From the NCBI GenBank assembly GCA_029204225.1, contig CM055102.1, positions 18,408,732 through 18,472,731 on the forward strand: a stretch of 64,000 nt of DNA, in the 5' to 3' direction. Source of the DNA: Diphasiastrum complanatum. Taxonomy: Eukaryota > Streptophyta > Lycopodiopsida > Lycopodiales > Lycopodiaceae. The position numbers and the translations under genes were made by a program. This document shows, in pieces, positions 31,700 to 45,819 of the stretch (position 1 is the stretch's first letter; the number at the start of each line of letters is the position of its first letter). The notes under the pieces are model-generated. The model made no database searches, was not told the origin of the DNA, and was given only the letters and a program-made list of their open reading frames with translations.

Positions 31700-32090
31700 T
31701 TGTGTATTTCTATAGAGTGTCGGGTTTTTTGCTTGTGTAAAATCCCGTGTAAAACTGTAGTGTCGGATTTTTTGCCTGTGTAGAAACTCGTGTAAAACTG
31801 TAGTATCGTCGGTCAGAAACTGCATGTAAAAATGCAGTGTCACTTTTTAGCAAATTGTCGCCTGTCATAAACTGCATGTAAAAATGCAGTGTCGTTTTTT
31901 TTTCCAATTGTTGCTTGTCAAAAAAAATGTGAGGAAAAATGCAGTGTCGCATTTTTTCGCAAAATAGTGTCGCATTTCTGAAAGTGCATAAATGGCCTAA
32001 AAAACCAATTTAGCATTATTGTCGCACAACACTTAGTTGCTCAGGATGGCCTGAAAGAAAAAAGACGACAGTGTCGGGTGTCGGGATTTT
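31700..32090. repeat. degenerate array with CTGCAT-ATGCAG hairpins and GTGTCG core
   Basis: The word GTGTCG (or ATCGTCG, GTGTCGC) recurs roughly every 40-70 bp. Two units contain CTGCATGTAAAAATGCAG, an inverted repeat of CTGCAT around a short loop. Others have the decayed versions ACTGTAG and AAAATGCAG. At least seven cores are visible. It lies just before the LTR/PPT boundary of a minus-strand copia element. Confidence 0.75.
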
Positions 32091-32270
32091 CTCCTATGGA
32101 AACCTGAGGAAAAATGTAGACTGTAGCAACAATCAGTCCAAATATGCATACTGTTGAAAAACGGTTCATTTTCTACAGGCTTCATTTGAGAGAGTAAAAT
32201 TGAGAGAAGAAAGGAGGGCAGTTAGGAAGAGTAGGAGTAAGATTAAACTCCAACACTCCCCCTTAAGCTT
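32091..32270 (-). mobile_element. 3' LTR start and polypurine tract of the copia element at 32.3-34.9 kb
   Basis: The minus strand gives AAGCTTAAGGGGGAG, a polypurine tract, directly before TGTTGGAGTTTAATC at 32255. The LTR runs towards lower coordinates; its far end is unclear because it merges with the hairpin array. Confidence 0.7.
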
Positions 32271-32274
32271 ACAA

Positions 32275-33630
32275 CTATGAATCTGAACTGCAATTGAGAT
32301 TCATATCTACTAAGGTAGAATGTTTATCTGTAGACAATGGCTTTGATAAAATATCAACTGATATAATGTCTGTATGACAATAACTTAGTACAACATCTTG
32401 GTTCTGAACTTTCTCTCTAAGAAACTGGAACTGAACTTCTATGTGTTTAGTTCTAGCATGAGTACATGGATTCAGAGATAGCATTGATTGTCGCACTGGA
32501 GTATTGTTGGACCGATCTGTGGGAATTGTAGATCTTGCAGCAGCCTTCTTAGCCAAATTATCTCTTTCACTACAACATATTTGGATTCTGTGGAAGACAA
32601 CGAAATGTATTTCTGCTTTCTGTTGTTCCATGAAAGGGGTCCTCCTGCAAGGAAACAGATATAACCTAATGTGGATTTTATGGTATCCATGTCTCCTGCC
32701 CAATCTGAATTTGAATATGTGATAAGTGTGAGAGCAACTTCTATATTACCATTTTAGCTCAAAGCATAGTGCTTTGAAGCTTGAATGTACCTCAGAACTC
32801 TTTGCAGATCTTTTTAGAGTTGTAAGCTTGGATTGGACATGTATTGAGACAGTGTGCTTATTGCATATGCTATATCAGGTCGTGTGCAGACCATAGAATA
32901 CATTATAGATCCTATGATGGACTGATAAGAATACCTGCATGTTTCTTGCTGATCTGCTTGAGTTCTAGGGCACATGTCTTTGGACAGCTTAGATCCTGGA
33001 TCCATAGGTGTGTCTATGGGCTTGCAGTCCTCCATGTCATATATGCAAAGTACATTGTTTAGATAGGACTCTTGGCTTATAGTAATCCTTCTTCCTGCGC
33101 CATCTATGTGAATCTCCATACCGAGTGGATAATGGACTGGGCCTAAATCAGTCATCTCAAATTTTGGTGAAAGCAGAGATTTGGTTTCCTGTAATAACTG
33201 ATTTGAATTGCTGATAATTCAGGAATCATCAACATATAATGCTCTTATAACATAGCTTGGCCCTTTTCATTTGAGATATACATGAGTCTGCGGAGCAAGA
33301 AGTGAAGTTATGCTGCAACAAGAAGTGATTTATTCTATCATACCAAGCCTTGGGAGCTTGCTTAAGACCATATAATGTCTTATGCAATTTACATACCAAA
33401 TGCTCTTTGCCTTGAAGGACGTAACCTTCTAATTGATAAATGAATATGTCTTCTTGTATGTATCTGTGAAGGAATGTTGTCTGGACGTCCATCTGGTGAA
33501 TGTCCAGATCCTCTGCAACAACTATAGCCAGCAAGGTGTGAATAGATTGATGCTTTATACTAGACTGAAGGTGTCAGTGTAATCTATTCCATAAACTTGC
33601 TCAAATCCTTTAACCACTAAACGAGCTTTT
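32275..33630 (-). pseudogene. Ty1/copia reverse transcriptase and RNase H
   Basis: Minus order: RT from about 33630 (VKGFEQVYG), LDIHQMDVQTTFLH, LYGLKQAPKAWYDRI. The catalytic box LYVDD is present near 33235 in a shifted frame followed by a stop. Then FEMTDLGPVHYPLGMEIHID, DTPMDPGSKL-like residues, IGSIMYSMVCTRPDIAYAIS, and RNase H (PLSWNNRKQKYISLSSTESK, ILQCDN). At least three frameshifts or stops break it. It belongs to the same family as the fragment at 40.1-41.1 kb, with which it shares MEDCKPI and KDMCPRT. Confidence 0.9.
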
Positions 33631-33694
33631 CATTTGGATATTGATCCATCTGGCTTAAGCTTTAGCTTGAAGATCCATTTAGAGTCAATAGGCT

Positions 33695-34060
33695 TTATGC
33701 CGTCAGGGAACTGTAGTCGAATGGAGCCTTGTCCTTCAACCTTGTGTGAACTTGAGTCGCCGAAGAAAATGTACTTTGAATCTGTTGTTCTGAGAGTAGA
33801 AAATAGGTTTTTACATGGCTCATGTGTTGTGAGGCACCTAAATCAATATACCATTGATAGGCATCTCTATTGGGTTGGTCTTGTACCATCAGCGCCTTGT
33901 CCTCTTCTTGTGGATTTCTGACAGTGTTAGAGCCTTCCTCTTGGTGCTGCTACATCTTCTTCCTCGCTTCATTGTGCTTGAGGATGCGACAATCCTTTAT
34001 GTCGTGATTGGTTTTTTTGCAATACCTGCAAAAGATTCTGGTCTTGGATGATTGTTGACT
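33695..34060 (-). pseudogene. Ty1/copia protease and zinc knuckle of the same element
   Basis: Near 34000 the minus strand encodes CRYCKKTNHDIKDC (CX2CX4HX4C), then RILKHNEARKK. The protease box is WYIDLGASQHM, with Leu for the Ser that follows the catalytic Asp in the usual D-S-G. Between this box and the RT at 33.6 kb the GAG-pre-integrase region and the whole integrase are missing, so the element has a large internal deletion. Confidence 0.85.
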
Positions 34061-34069
34061 GTGTTGCTG

Positions 34070-34788
34070 CTATTGTTGTTGCATTGAGACTGGCTGCTCC
34101 ACCTTTGTCTTCTTGTCCTTGAAGTTCTTCTTCTTCTTGGACTGCTGCTTATTAGAGTACAATGCCATTTTCTTGGTACTCGTTGTGGATAAGCTTTTTC
34201 TCCTGACTTCTTCCTGCAATAGGCTTGTTGTCAACTTCTGGAGAGACTGTGCATGAGTATTTCTCAGAAGCAATACAAGGTTGTCGTAGGAGGATGGAAG
34301 ACTGGTGAGAAGAGACATAGTTGAGTCTTCTTCTGATATAGGAGAACCTATGACAGCAAGTTGATTCAACAACTATTTAATTCGTTCAGGTGATCGTTGA
34401 CTGAGGTGCCTTCGCTCACCTTGAGTGTAAGTACCTTCTTCCTCAGAAAGAGACAAGTTGATACATCTGAAGTCTCGTAGATACTTGTTAGGATATCCCA
34501 CACTTCTTTGGAGGTGGTGCTGTTTGATACGTGAGCGATCTGAGTGTCTTTCAAATTCAAGGATACATTGGAAAGTGCTTTGCCATCCTTTGCTTCCCAT
34601 GTTGGAAGAGGTTCAAGTTCTGCCAGTCTGGCAATAGAACCATTTACATATCCCCATAGCTCCTTCTCGATTAAGATCATCCTCATCTTGAACTTCCACA
34701 TGTGGAAGTCATCTCCGTTGAATTTGTTAATCAGGCGGATTTTTGAGGTTGAACCTTCCATTAAAATCGAGGAACAGAGATTGAACAC
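34070..34788 (-). pseudogene. Ty1/copia gag of the same element
   Basis: The frame from 34788 gives INKFNGDDFHMWKFKMRMIL, IEKELWGYVNG, then SKEVWDILTSIYE and VLTLKVSEGTSVNDHLNEL. After a frame change at about 34370 it continues LNQLAVIGSPISEEDSTMSL, LTSLPSSYDNLV and a Lys-rich tail. This is the standard copia gag (UBN2/DUF4219 type). Confidence 0.9.
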
Positions 34789-34870
34789 AAACAGAGTAAA
34801 CTAGCTTTGTAAAATAAGAACGTAATAAGTTCTATTATAAATCCTAGACTCTAGTAATCCAATAAACTAG

Positions 34871-34910
34871 TGCTCTGATACCACATTGTTGGTGTGAAGC
34901 TCTGATACCA
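34871..34910 (-). mobile_element. duplicated tRNA-iMet primer binding site
   Basis: GCTCTGATACCA (minus TGGTATCAGAGC) occurs at 34872-34883 and again at 34899-34910, each followed on the plus strand by a TGTTGGT-like LTR start. The position just upstream of gag on the minus strand fits. The duplication suggests a small slippage or template-switch event at the 5' LTR edge. Confidence 0.8.
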
Positions 34911-34913
34911 TAT

Positions 34914-36620
<1,707 letters not shown>

Positions 36621-36639
36621 AGAGTGAAAAATATAAAAA

Positions 36640-37425
36640 TAAAATAAAACTCCATGACATGTGTATTGGAAGTCCACGTATGAGTAAAAGTTAATAAACT
36701 TCTACTATGGCATGTGTTTTGTAAGTCCATTGGTAGAAGCTTAAATAAACTAAACAACTTAAATTTAGACTTAGAACTTAGACTTAAGAAAACTTAAGCT
36801 TAGAAGTCTAGAGTTAGAGATTCTAAAATTCCTAAATTCTAAGTTAGAAGTTGAGAAGCCTTAGAATGGCTAGTTTAGACACTAATCCCATAAGCTAGTG
36901 GATGCTTATGGAAGGCCCTTCTTGCTATAAGAAGACATTTCCCTTATAATCAACACTTTGTGATTATGACAAATTGCTCTTGATATCATCTTGTGATTTC
37001 ATTGTGTTCCCATTGGAAGGTGCATAGCTTGCTCTTGCCTCCTTTCATTGGTCTTTATTGTGGCATGTCTTATTTGCTTTATGCTTAGCTACCCGCAATT
37101 TATATTTCCATTTCCCTTTGGGAGTTAGTATTAGTTTTACGGTTTGCTAGTCGGGAAGCCTTAGCAATCCTAGTTTAGTATTGATCCTTGCTAGTTGGGT
37201 AAGACTTAGCAAGTTTATTTACTTTCCAAGTAGTAGCTAGTTGGGTACCACCTTAGCCACACCATTTTATTTTGAGCACCAGTTAGGAAGCCTTGGTGCT
37301 CTCCCTTGTTTATGTTCTTATTTCCAATTGAAAGCTTTGTAGATCTTAAAAAGTAGACAATCCTCTCCACCACTATACTACATCAATAGATCTAGCCACC
37401 GCGTAATCTAGAATTACTTCCAACA
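36640..37425 (+). mobile_element. solo LTR of the gypsy-type family also present at 56263-56679
   Basis: The part 36975-37425 aligns along its length with 56263-56679. Shared words include TTTCATTGTGTT, CCATTGGAA, GCATAGCTTG, CCTCCTTTCATTGG, TAGATCTAGCCACCGC and the terminal CTTCCAACA. In this copy no primer site follows the terminal CCAACA, so it is a solo LTR or a 3' LTR. The left boundary is approximate; a TATA-like GCTATAAGAAG lies near 36930. Confidence 0.7.
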
Positions 37426-38570
37426 TCTATGATCTATTGGAGGCATATTGTTGCAGTGGCATGGACTTCATGGTGTGCATGAGATGTGTGCATGGTCGGT
37501 AATGCAGCAGGGGTCAATACTTGGATTGATCTACCATCAGGAGCATTGGTAAGCCATCTCTTTGAGGCATTTATGCATTAGTTGTATTTGCGGGGATGAA
37601 GGCTTGGCATTGGATGCCTGAACTTGGATAGTTTGTGGTCTTTTGGAGTGAGATTAAGGAAGCTTCATGTTACAAGATGTAATAGGAAGCAGCAAGAAGG
37701 ATATTTGTGGCGGCTATGGAGCTTAGTAATCCATGCGCGGGAAGCCTTGATGGTGAGTTGGATGCTAGGGTAAGGGAGCCCACTTGACTTATAGGTCAAA
37801 GCTTGCTAGCTTGTTTTTTTGTGAATAGTCCAAGTTGATATGTGATCCATATTCTTTGTGGATGCTTGGCAAAGTATGTAACCTATAGGAGAAAGCTCAT
37901 AAGATGTAGGGAATTCGTCAAAGTCTTGGGAAGACATGTATATCTGGTGCATGAAGGATGAATGGTAGCTTGGAAAGGCAAGGCAAAGTGGAATGGATGG
38001 TTTTGGATGGGACACTTGGATAGGGATGTATCTCTGGGGGGTACATGGTGCATTCGAAGACATCTCAGGGCAGATGCATGGTTGTTGTAGTTTACTCATG
38101 ACAAAGTTGTGTGGTATAGGAGGATATCTTCTTCAGCAAGCAGTAATCATCAGTTGATATGTTTGTCATTTGTGTTAGTTGCATGAATGTGATTGCTTGC
38201 ATGTGACTTTGTCATGAGAGTCTTTGTGACTAGACGTAGACCAGAGTTGGGGTTTGATTGGTAATGATTTTCTACTGAAAATAAAAACAAAATATTCATT
38301 TGATGCTCAGTGGCCTGTTGACATGTCTACTAGCTGATTTCCTAGTGAGGGTATAACCTTAGTGGCAGTAAGATTTCCTCATGTTGGAGCCATAGTCACT
38401 CATTGTTGTCAGCATTATGAATTTGTCTTGTAAACATCTGATAGGATGTCAGCCTAGTAAGATGGAGGATGATAATCTCATGGTGGAAGTGAGGTCTCCT
38501 TGGTGTGAGTCTTGTGCCTCACGTGGTCCGCTTGTGTTTCAAGTTGGATGGTGAACAAGTCAAGTTAAGA
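37426..38570. other. no gene recognised
   Basis: GT-rich plus-strand sequence without a domain-bearing frame. It probably includes the internal part of the plus-strand element whose 3' LTR starts at 38850. Confidence 0.4.
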
Positions 38571-38849
38571 GTGTGGCAGACTCTTGTTGAGAGGATGGTG
38601 TTTGGTTGATACTTTGTGAGTCAAGTGCTTTGACTGTGTACTTGAGTGTGAGTCGAGTACAGATAGCAAGAGAAATGCATATGATCTCTACGGACACTCC
38701 AGGACATTGCTACACATTTTTATTATGATACCCTTATCACAATTGAGCTTAGATATGATCTGATTGATTTATGTAAGCTTCAAATGTGATATTGTAATAA
38801 GTGTACAGTTAGTTTGATACTTAAATCACACTTGATCTTAGGAGAGGGA
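38571..38849 (+). mobile_element. 3' internal region: block A copy and polypurine tract
   Basis: 38571-38741 is the second copy of block A (see 11310-11481). About 100 bp later TTAGGAGAGGGA forms a polypurine tract immediately before the LTR start GTTAGACC. Confidence 0.75.
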
Positions 38850-39272
38850 GTTAGACCTAGTAAGTTCAACTGTGATTGTACTGTTATTGTAGTTTACATT
38901 TATGTATCGTTTTAGTTTGGTAGGTAGGCTTTAGCTAGGAAGCTAGCCTAGGGACTTGTCTTGGGCCGATAACGGAATTACACTTGTATATTGCCTGAAA
39001 TGCCACGTAGAGGCCAACAGGGAATTTCATGCATTTATTAGGCCTATAACATGTGGCGTCCCCATGCTAAAGGGGACTCTTGATTGTATATGAGCACTTT
39101 CTTTTTAATAATAATTGCTTTTGCTTTGTGAGCTCTTTGCTTTATATGAGCTCCTCCATCACTTTGTTATTTGTGGATGTTGTTTATGGTTTCTATGGTT
39201 GGCAATCAGTCATTGATTGCATCTCTGATCTATACTCTCCACTAGATCTGAATTTTTGCATAGAATGTTAAC
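38850..39272 (+). mobile_element. 3' LTR, about 423 bp
   Basis: It begins GTTAGACCTAG after the polypurine tract and ends GCATAGAATGTTAAC, giving short inverted ends GTTA and TAAC. Its first ~95 bp match the inverted fragment at 11165-11309 and its last ~85 bp match 10907-10993. A plausible promoter TATA was not assigned. Confidence 0.75.
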
Positions 39273-39750
39273 TACTCTCTCACAAGAATGAAATATAGAT
39301 GAGATGAGATTATATCAAGCAACTATCAAATCAAGTCAATTTTGACTATTTTTGGACCAAAAAAATGGCTAAAACCTTGCTCCCTCTTCTTGATGGTTTT
39401 TCAAAACCTGTAAAACACATTTAAAGGGCTTGAACCCAGCATCAATTAATTATATTTAATGACACAAAGTCAGATCCAATCAATGGCATGCAAACATTGA
39501 TGCTTTCTCCTAGATCTAGCATCAAATAACTCATCAAGATCAACCAGTATGTGGATCTAAGCAAAAATGGAAATTATTTTTGCGTGAAGGCCTGTCCACA
39601 CGTGTGAATAGTACAGATCTGCCCCTGATCACTTTTGATCCACAAGTTTCCATCCAATCATCTGATTTCTAGTTGGCCCTCCAATACTAGCTTTTTAGAT
39701 CAAAAACTTGCTAATTTGGAATTGTACACAAGATTAATGATTAACTCTTG

Positions 39751-40090
39751 TACCTCGCTCTGATACCATGTCAAAGTACAGTACTTTGGACCTTAAATGA
39801 GTGCATTAATGTCTCACAAGAGTAATTTATTAATTGATCATAAAACAAATACAAACTAGACACTAGATTCTGAGTATTAGATCAACAATTTAGCATGAAT
39901 CAATCAAGAGCAATCTATAATCACCAATATAAAGCAAAGTACATACCCACACATGTGTGGATCAGTATTCAGTATGGCCTGTAGACTGAAAATAAAGTGC
40001 AAATTACTTTCTACTTGCTTAGATCCAAAAAAACATCAAAGAACATAGTGTAGAACTCGAGTTCTACCAATGAGCTCTCAAAAATATTCT
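39751..40090 (-). mobile_element. primer binding site and LTR of another minus-strand copia element
   Basis: The reverse complement of 39751-39768 is TGGTATCAGAGCGAGGTA, a good tRNA-iMet primer site. The LTR extends rightwards from TGTCAAAGTACAGTACTTTG at 39769; its outer end is near 40090, where the next element begins. The expected gag to the left (39.3-39.7 kb) is not recognisable. Confidence 0.65.
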
Positions 40091-40109
40091 AAGTGTTCAC
40101 TATGGAGGA

Positions 40110-41110
40110 TTAGGCTACATAGAAATGCCTCTTCCCTTCATGTGAGTCCTGTAGTAGGCCTGGATTGGATATATATTGCGACAATGTGCTTATTGCATAA
40201 GCTAGATCAGGACGTGTGCAGATCATAGAGTACATTATCGATTCGATGATGGACTGATAAGAATATTTGCTCATTTTCTTTTGTTCTGCATCAGTTCTAG
40301 GGCACATGTCTTTGAATAGCTTGGATCCTAGATCCATTGGTGTGTTTATCGGCTTACAGTCCTCCATGCCATATCTGCGAAGTACATTTTTCTGATATGC
40401 TTCCTAGCTTATAGTAATCCTTCTAGAAATCATAAAAATTTGTCTTCAAGGAAGACAACATATCGGCTGACTGACCTGTATCAGCATCATAAATGTGATA
40501 TGCTTTAGTGTAATTAGAGCTAACAGGATCAAGCTTTTTCCTCGACCAAGTTATTATGATGCATATACAAGATCGACCTCATGTTTAGATGACCTAATAT
40601 TTGATGCCAAACATGAGCATCAGAATTACTCACAAAAGTAGTAAGTGCATATTCATGATTCAAGATATATAAATTTCCTTCTCTGTGTGCAAAGAGGACT
40701 TCATTACAATTCTTATCCAAAATGGTACATTGTTTTGAATTGAACAAGGCTCTACAACCCTATCAGTACGCTTGCTGACTGACAGTATATTCTTTGTCAG
40801 TTTGGGTACGTACAGCACATTCTTAAGCAAGGTTAATTCACCATTTGAAAGGTAGAAGCGTATCGATCATTTGCCTCCAACAGTGCACTTGAGTCACCGA
40901 AGTAAACATACTTTGAATGTGCTGGTGTCAAATCTTCAAATAGGAATTTACATGGGTTCATCTTGTACCATCAGCACCTTATCATCTTCTTGGGAATTTG
41001 TGATAGAGTCAGAGTTCTTGGTGTTGCTGCATCTTTTTTTGGCTTCGTTGTGCTTGAGAATCCGATAGTCTTTGATTTCATAATTTTATCTTTTGCAGTA
41101 TCTGTAAAAT
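40110..41110 (-). pseudogene. internally deleted copia element (knuckle, protease edge, GAG-pre-integrase, RT end)
   Basis: From 41110 downwards: a decayed zinc knuckle region (ILKHNEAKK), residues corresponding to the protease flank (VLMVQDEPM), GAG-pre-integrase (AHVWHQILGHLNMRSILYMH, 40747-40529), and the C-terminal RT segment (MEDCKPINTPMDLGSKLFKD, then SIMYSMICTRPDLAYAISTL). Integrase and the catalytic half of RT are deleted. It is the same family as 32.3-34.8 kb, but the deletion end points differ. Confidence 0.8.
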
Positions 41111-44100
41111 AGTTTAGTCTTGGTAGGTTGTATAGAAGATTTCGACCATCACCATCAACAATTCAAAAGCTTTTCTTTAACACATGGTAGTTACAAGATA
41201 AGAGTTTCCAATATAGGTTACTCATGCCACATTGTCAAGGTTACAATGATAACTATGTAGATTCGATTGTAATGGTATTGTTTGGCAATTGGGTGTGAAA
41301 AAAGTCCCAATAGTTTGTGGTACTAAATTGATGCTACTAGTCCCTCATTAGTTGCGTTTGGTTTTAGAGCTTAGAAGTGCCAATCCATTCTTTGATTCTA
41401 ATTGATAGTGGAAGGGTGTCACATAAAAGTCAACAACCAATAGTGCCAAAGGTACAAAGAAGTTTGATTTTATCGAATGCTACTCGATTTAGCATTGTAG
41501 AATGGTGGCTCATTGTAGAAATTTGAATCTTTTAAGCCATAAAGAAATTTGATAGACATAAGCCCATCACCCATCATTGGCAATACAAAATTTGATAAAT
41601 CGGAAGTATTAAAAGTCAAAAGATATTCAAGAGTTTGGTTTTATCAGGAAAAAGTGGCCTTCAACATGTAGGTTGTCCTACTGTCTGTGGGACAATGTCT
41701 CTTATAACTTATGGAGCACTATGGATGGAATTTTAGGATAGGCACCTACGTAGGTTTCAGATCTATAAAAATGTCTCCAAGATGGCTACAAGTTTAAATA
41801 AGTCCCCAATGATGCATAGTAGCCCCTAGGACAATTTACATGAATATCTTTGTTACGGCTCATCAATATTCTTTTTCTGAGCTCAACATAGAAAGCTCTA
41901 ATAGGAAAAGACCAAATGCAATAAATCCTATAACTGCCTCAATCAAACCCATAGTTAACATGTAATAATAACACCATTCAAAATGTGAACTACGTTAATT
42001 CTCATTGTAGACTTAGCAATTTTCCCATGGTTTGCTTTGAAAGAGTTGTAGCATCCATGTGATTAACATTAGATTTTCTATATATTGAAAAATTGGGGAT
42101 TGTTTGCTACCAATTGTCTCCCTCCTCAATTGTGTAGTGACCTCTTAAGCATAGAGCAAGTTTGATATTTTTGCATCTAAAATTGTTGTAGACACCAATA
42201 ATCTCAAGCAATCAATAAACCAAATGGCACTGTATTCTACCTATAGCTAGATAGGAGGTCCCATATGAATTAAGACCAAGATTTTTCTTGTGATGCGGCA
42301 TTGTCTTTTACCAATCACTCTTTGCATTTGTGATAATAAAGAGGCCATTCATCCTAATTTGTCATGTCTTACTATTGCTCCATATGTTGATCAAGTTATG
42401 AGTTTTTCCTCTCCTATTGGGATACCCTTGAGCGTTGTCTTCTTGATTTGTTAGACTTGATGTTGTTAATATAGAGGCTCTTTCACCTCAAATTAAATGT
42501 CTTATCCCCAAATCTACCAACCCTTTAGGTACTCAAGATAATTGACCTTTATATATGCTTACAGGTGCCTACAATATAATGCCAAAGGTTTAGCGAGAAG
42601 GTATATATTCATGTTGATATCTTTGATCATCATTATGGCTTTATTGAATGTAGAACCATTTTCCAAATTCCATTTTCAAGAATTGGCCTACCATTGACTC
42701 CTTATTATTGATTCCTTATCATGGGATAGAGGCGAAGGCATTTTCCCAAGTATAGATGTTGAAGGCTTTTTAATCAACAAGAATTATGTCTTTGGTTGTT
42801 GTGAAGGACTTGTTGAAGTTGTTTGATGGTTTGATATCTTTCATTGTTGAGTTGTGACGTGGAATCAAATGAAATGCATTGTTGATTTTGGTTACATAAT
42901 TGTTCTAGTTTTGATTTCTTGAATCTTTTTATGACATGGAGGTAGAAGTCAAAAAGGCAAATGGGGGGGTGGTTCTTTGCATATTGAAACTACTACTACT
43001 TGATTTTAAGAGGTCAAAGTGAAAATAGTGGCCTATAATTTTCACTTCCAACATGTTGCCTTTGATTTAGCTTGAGATGGTGTACCTATTTTGCTCTTGA
43101 AAACCACCAATAAGTGGAAAATAGGTGTGTTCTTGGAGGATTTATGCCATGGTTCACATCAAATTTTTGGGATGGCAACAATTGCACTCATAAACTTGCT
43201 TGCCACTTGAAGGTTTTGGCTAACCCTCGTGCATGTGAAGGAATCCTACAATCTCGATGACAATCCCTTACGGCTTAAGTTTTTGTGGCATATGCTTTTT
43301 TTCATTTTTTTTGTGTACAAATTGGGACTATTTCAAGTTCTCCTCTCCCTCTTTTTTTATCTTTTCTTTTCTTTTTTTGTCATTATAGATCCTTGTTGAT
43401 GTTCAATATTCAAATCTTGCAAAAATTTAAGGTTATAACGCTCCTCTAAAGCACCGTATTATTTTGGTTTCCTTGTCAATGATGTCAATATTTCACATGA
43501 AAGTGAAGGAGAAAAAGGTGGACTATAGATAAAAATATTCCGCAAAATGGACAAATATGTTCTACAAAATGATTTTTTGGATAGTTTTGAAAAGTAGAGG
43601 GAATTTATATAATAATGAAAAGCAATTTTGATTTAAATAAAATACTTGAAATTGAGGAAATATGAAAATGAGTCAAAAGATAAAACTAATTATGGTCGCT
43701 AAGTTTGTAAAGTGTTGTGGTATTCATTTGTATCATGCAAGTTTGGAAATATGATTTGTGTCTTCTTTGTAATGCAGGCTATTTGCTTCTCACAATATCT
43801 CAATTTGATGCTTAATGATTCTTCTAATTGTTTAAGTATGACTTGTTAAAAACTCGCAAAGAGGTTAATGTGGAGATTGATAACACTAAAAAAGATTGAA
43901 AGGATGAATACAGTTGTACAAATGGAAGCATCTCTAAAATCTAGCTTGGACACTCCACTCACTATAAGCTATCTTTTGTGAGGAGGGCAAGTGTAGCTTA
44001 AAAAAAATTTCCTTGTCGTCTCATCATTTCATCAATGTTTAATAGGACTCATCTAGACTTGTTTGCCATTGCTAGTCTTTCCATTTATCTAAGTATGCTA

Positions 44101-45479
44101 TTTTTTAAAATAAAAAATCCATGTTGATTATTTAATCTACATTTTTCTTGACCTTTATCTACATTGTACCATCATAATGTACAGTCTATCTTAATCTAAG
44201 TAATATGACCCTATCATCAAACGAGATCTAGTTCAAATATGAACCATCATCCTCATCCATTTATATTAAGTGCAACCTATAGTTAGTCAAGAGATAAGAG
44301 ACTTGCTTTCAAATCTTGTATCCAATTGTCAATATTTAGTCTTGCAACATCCATCTAGATATACAAAGTATCTATTTCTAAGATCCAATGTGTCATCTAT
44401 TTTTGTAACATCCAACCACTTATGCTTATTGGATGGATGATAGACATCACCAAAAATGAATACATCAAAACTTGGGTGGTGAGTAGACAATCTAGTATCG
44501 CCATCTAGAATTGTGAGACCTCCTAGAAGTATCCTCAACTTGCATGGACTCGTGCCGCTCCATTTGAGTGCGTTATCTTGCATCTAACATACTTGTCACT
44601 TGTACACTACGTAGATCATCTTTAGCAAGATCGCCCTTTGTCCAATTGGTAGTTTTACCAAAGCATCTACATTATCATACCTACTTACAACATTGTTCAG
44701 CACATAAGATCTAGGTGTCACATCCGATTGACCGAGATAATCTAACTTGCAATCATCACCACATTTGCTAGGGATAATAAAAGGACATACAATGAGTTAT
44801 AGCTATGAAGTGAAACATTATCTAAATTTAGACAGTCATCCACATAGAAGAGTATAAAATACTATCACTCACTTGCCAATCACATAGATACATTCAATTT
44901 GGCAAAAGAATTGTGATCTACTTGAAGTTGACTTGTAACATTTTACATTTCTACAACTTCCTTTTTACATGGAATAAGCTCTTTTTTGTTAATAGTTCAA
45001 AAAGAGCTTCGTTTCATTAATGGCAATTGATATTTTCAATTTCTACTGCAAGTGTTCAGCCCCCAAATTGTCTAAATGAAGTGGCACACATGTATTCATT
45101 GACCTGTTATCCACTCAAGGCATTACCCTCTTTCAAAAAAATTTCCATGGCTGAATTGTATTGTTTTAGATTGCTTTTTCTAGATTCTTCCTCAAGTCAC
45201 TTGGTGATCCTTTTCAAATTTTATAGACGAAAGGGCACAAATGGTCATGTGCCAACATTATAAATGAATTAGTTTATTCACTTATAGAATAGCATAGATA
45301 AAAACATGCATGCCTATCTACACATTAGGTATTAATATAATCTTAAGGAAATCCTAAATGCTTGGTAAATGTCTAAAAAAACCAATATATTGATGCTTGT
45401 TGAATCCTATGCATGCAAGTGCTTAGTTTCAAATTGGAATTGCACATGCAATTGAGCATGCACTTGCCCACACATCTTC

Positions 45480-45484
<5 letters not shown>

Positions 45485-45520
<36 letters not shown>

Positions 45521-45532
45521 GAGACAGAGAGA
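45485..45532. repeat. interrupted (GA)n microsatellite
   Basis: GA run broken by GACAGA units. Confidence 0.9.
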
Positions 45533-45730
45533 ATGTGGGCAATGATAAAAGGGTTTTGTCTATTCTCATTGGTCCACGTTTGCCCTAATACTTATTTGAA
45601 GGGCATTTGAAATGGGTTGAAAAAGACATGTGCATTTAGAAATTTATAGAGAGAGAACATGTGAATTTAGAAATTCCTAGAAATAGAAGTTTCTAGATAG
45701 AGAGAAAAGTATAAGAGGGCAATACAAAAA

Positions 45731-45732
<2 letters not shown>

Positions 45733-45817
<85 letters not shown>
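45733..45817. repeat. (GA)42 microsatellite
   Basis: Pure GA run of 85 bp. Unlike the runs at 16.7, 24.3, 30.3 and 36.3 kb, the purine strand is the plus strand here. Confidence 0.95.
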
Positions 45818-45819
<2 letters not shown>

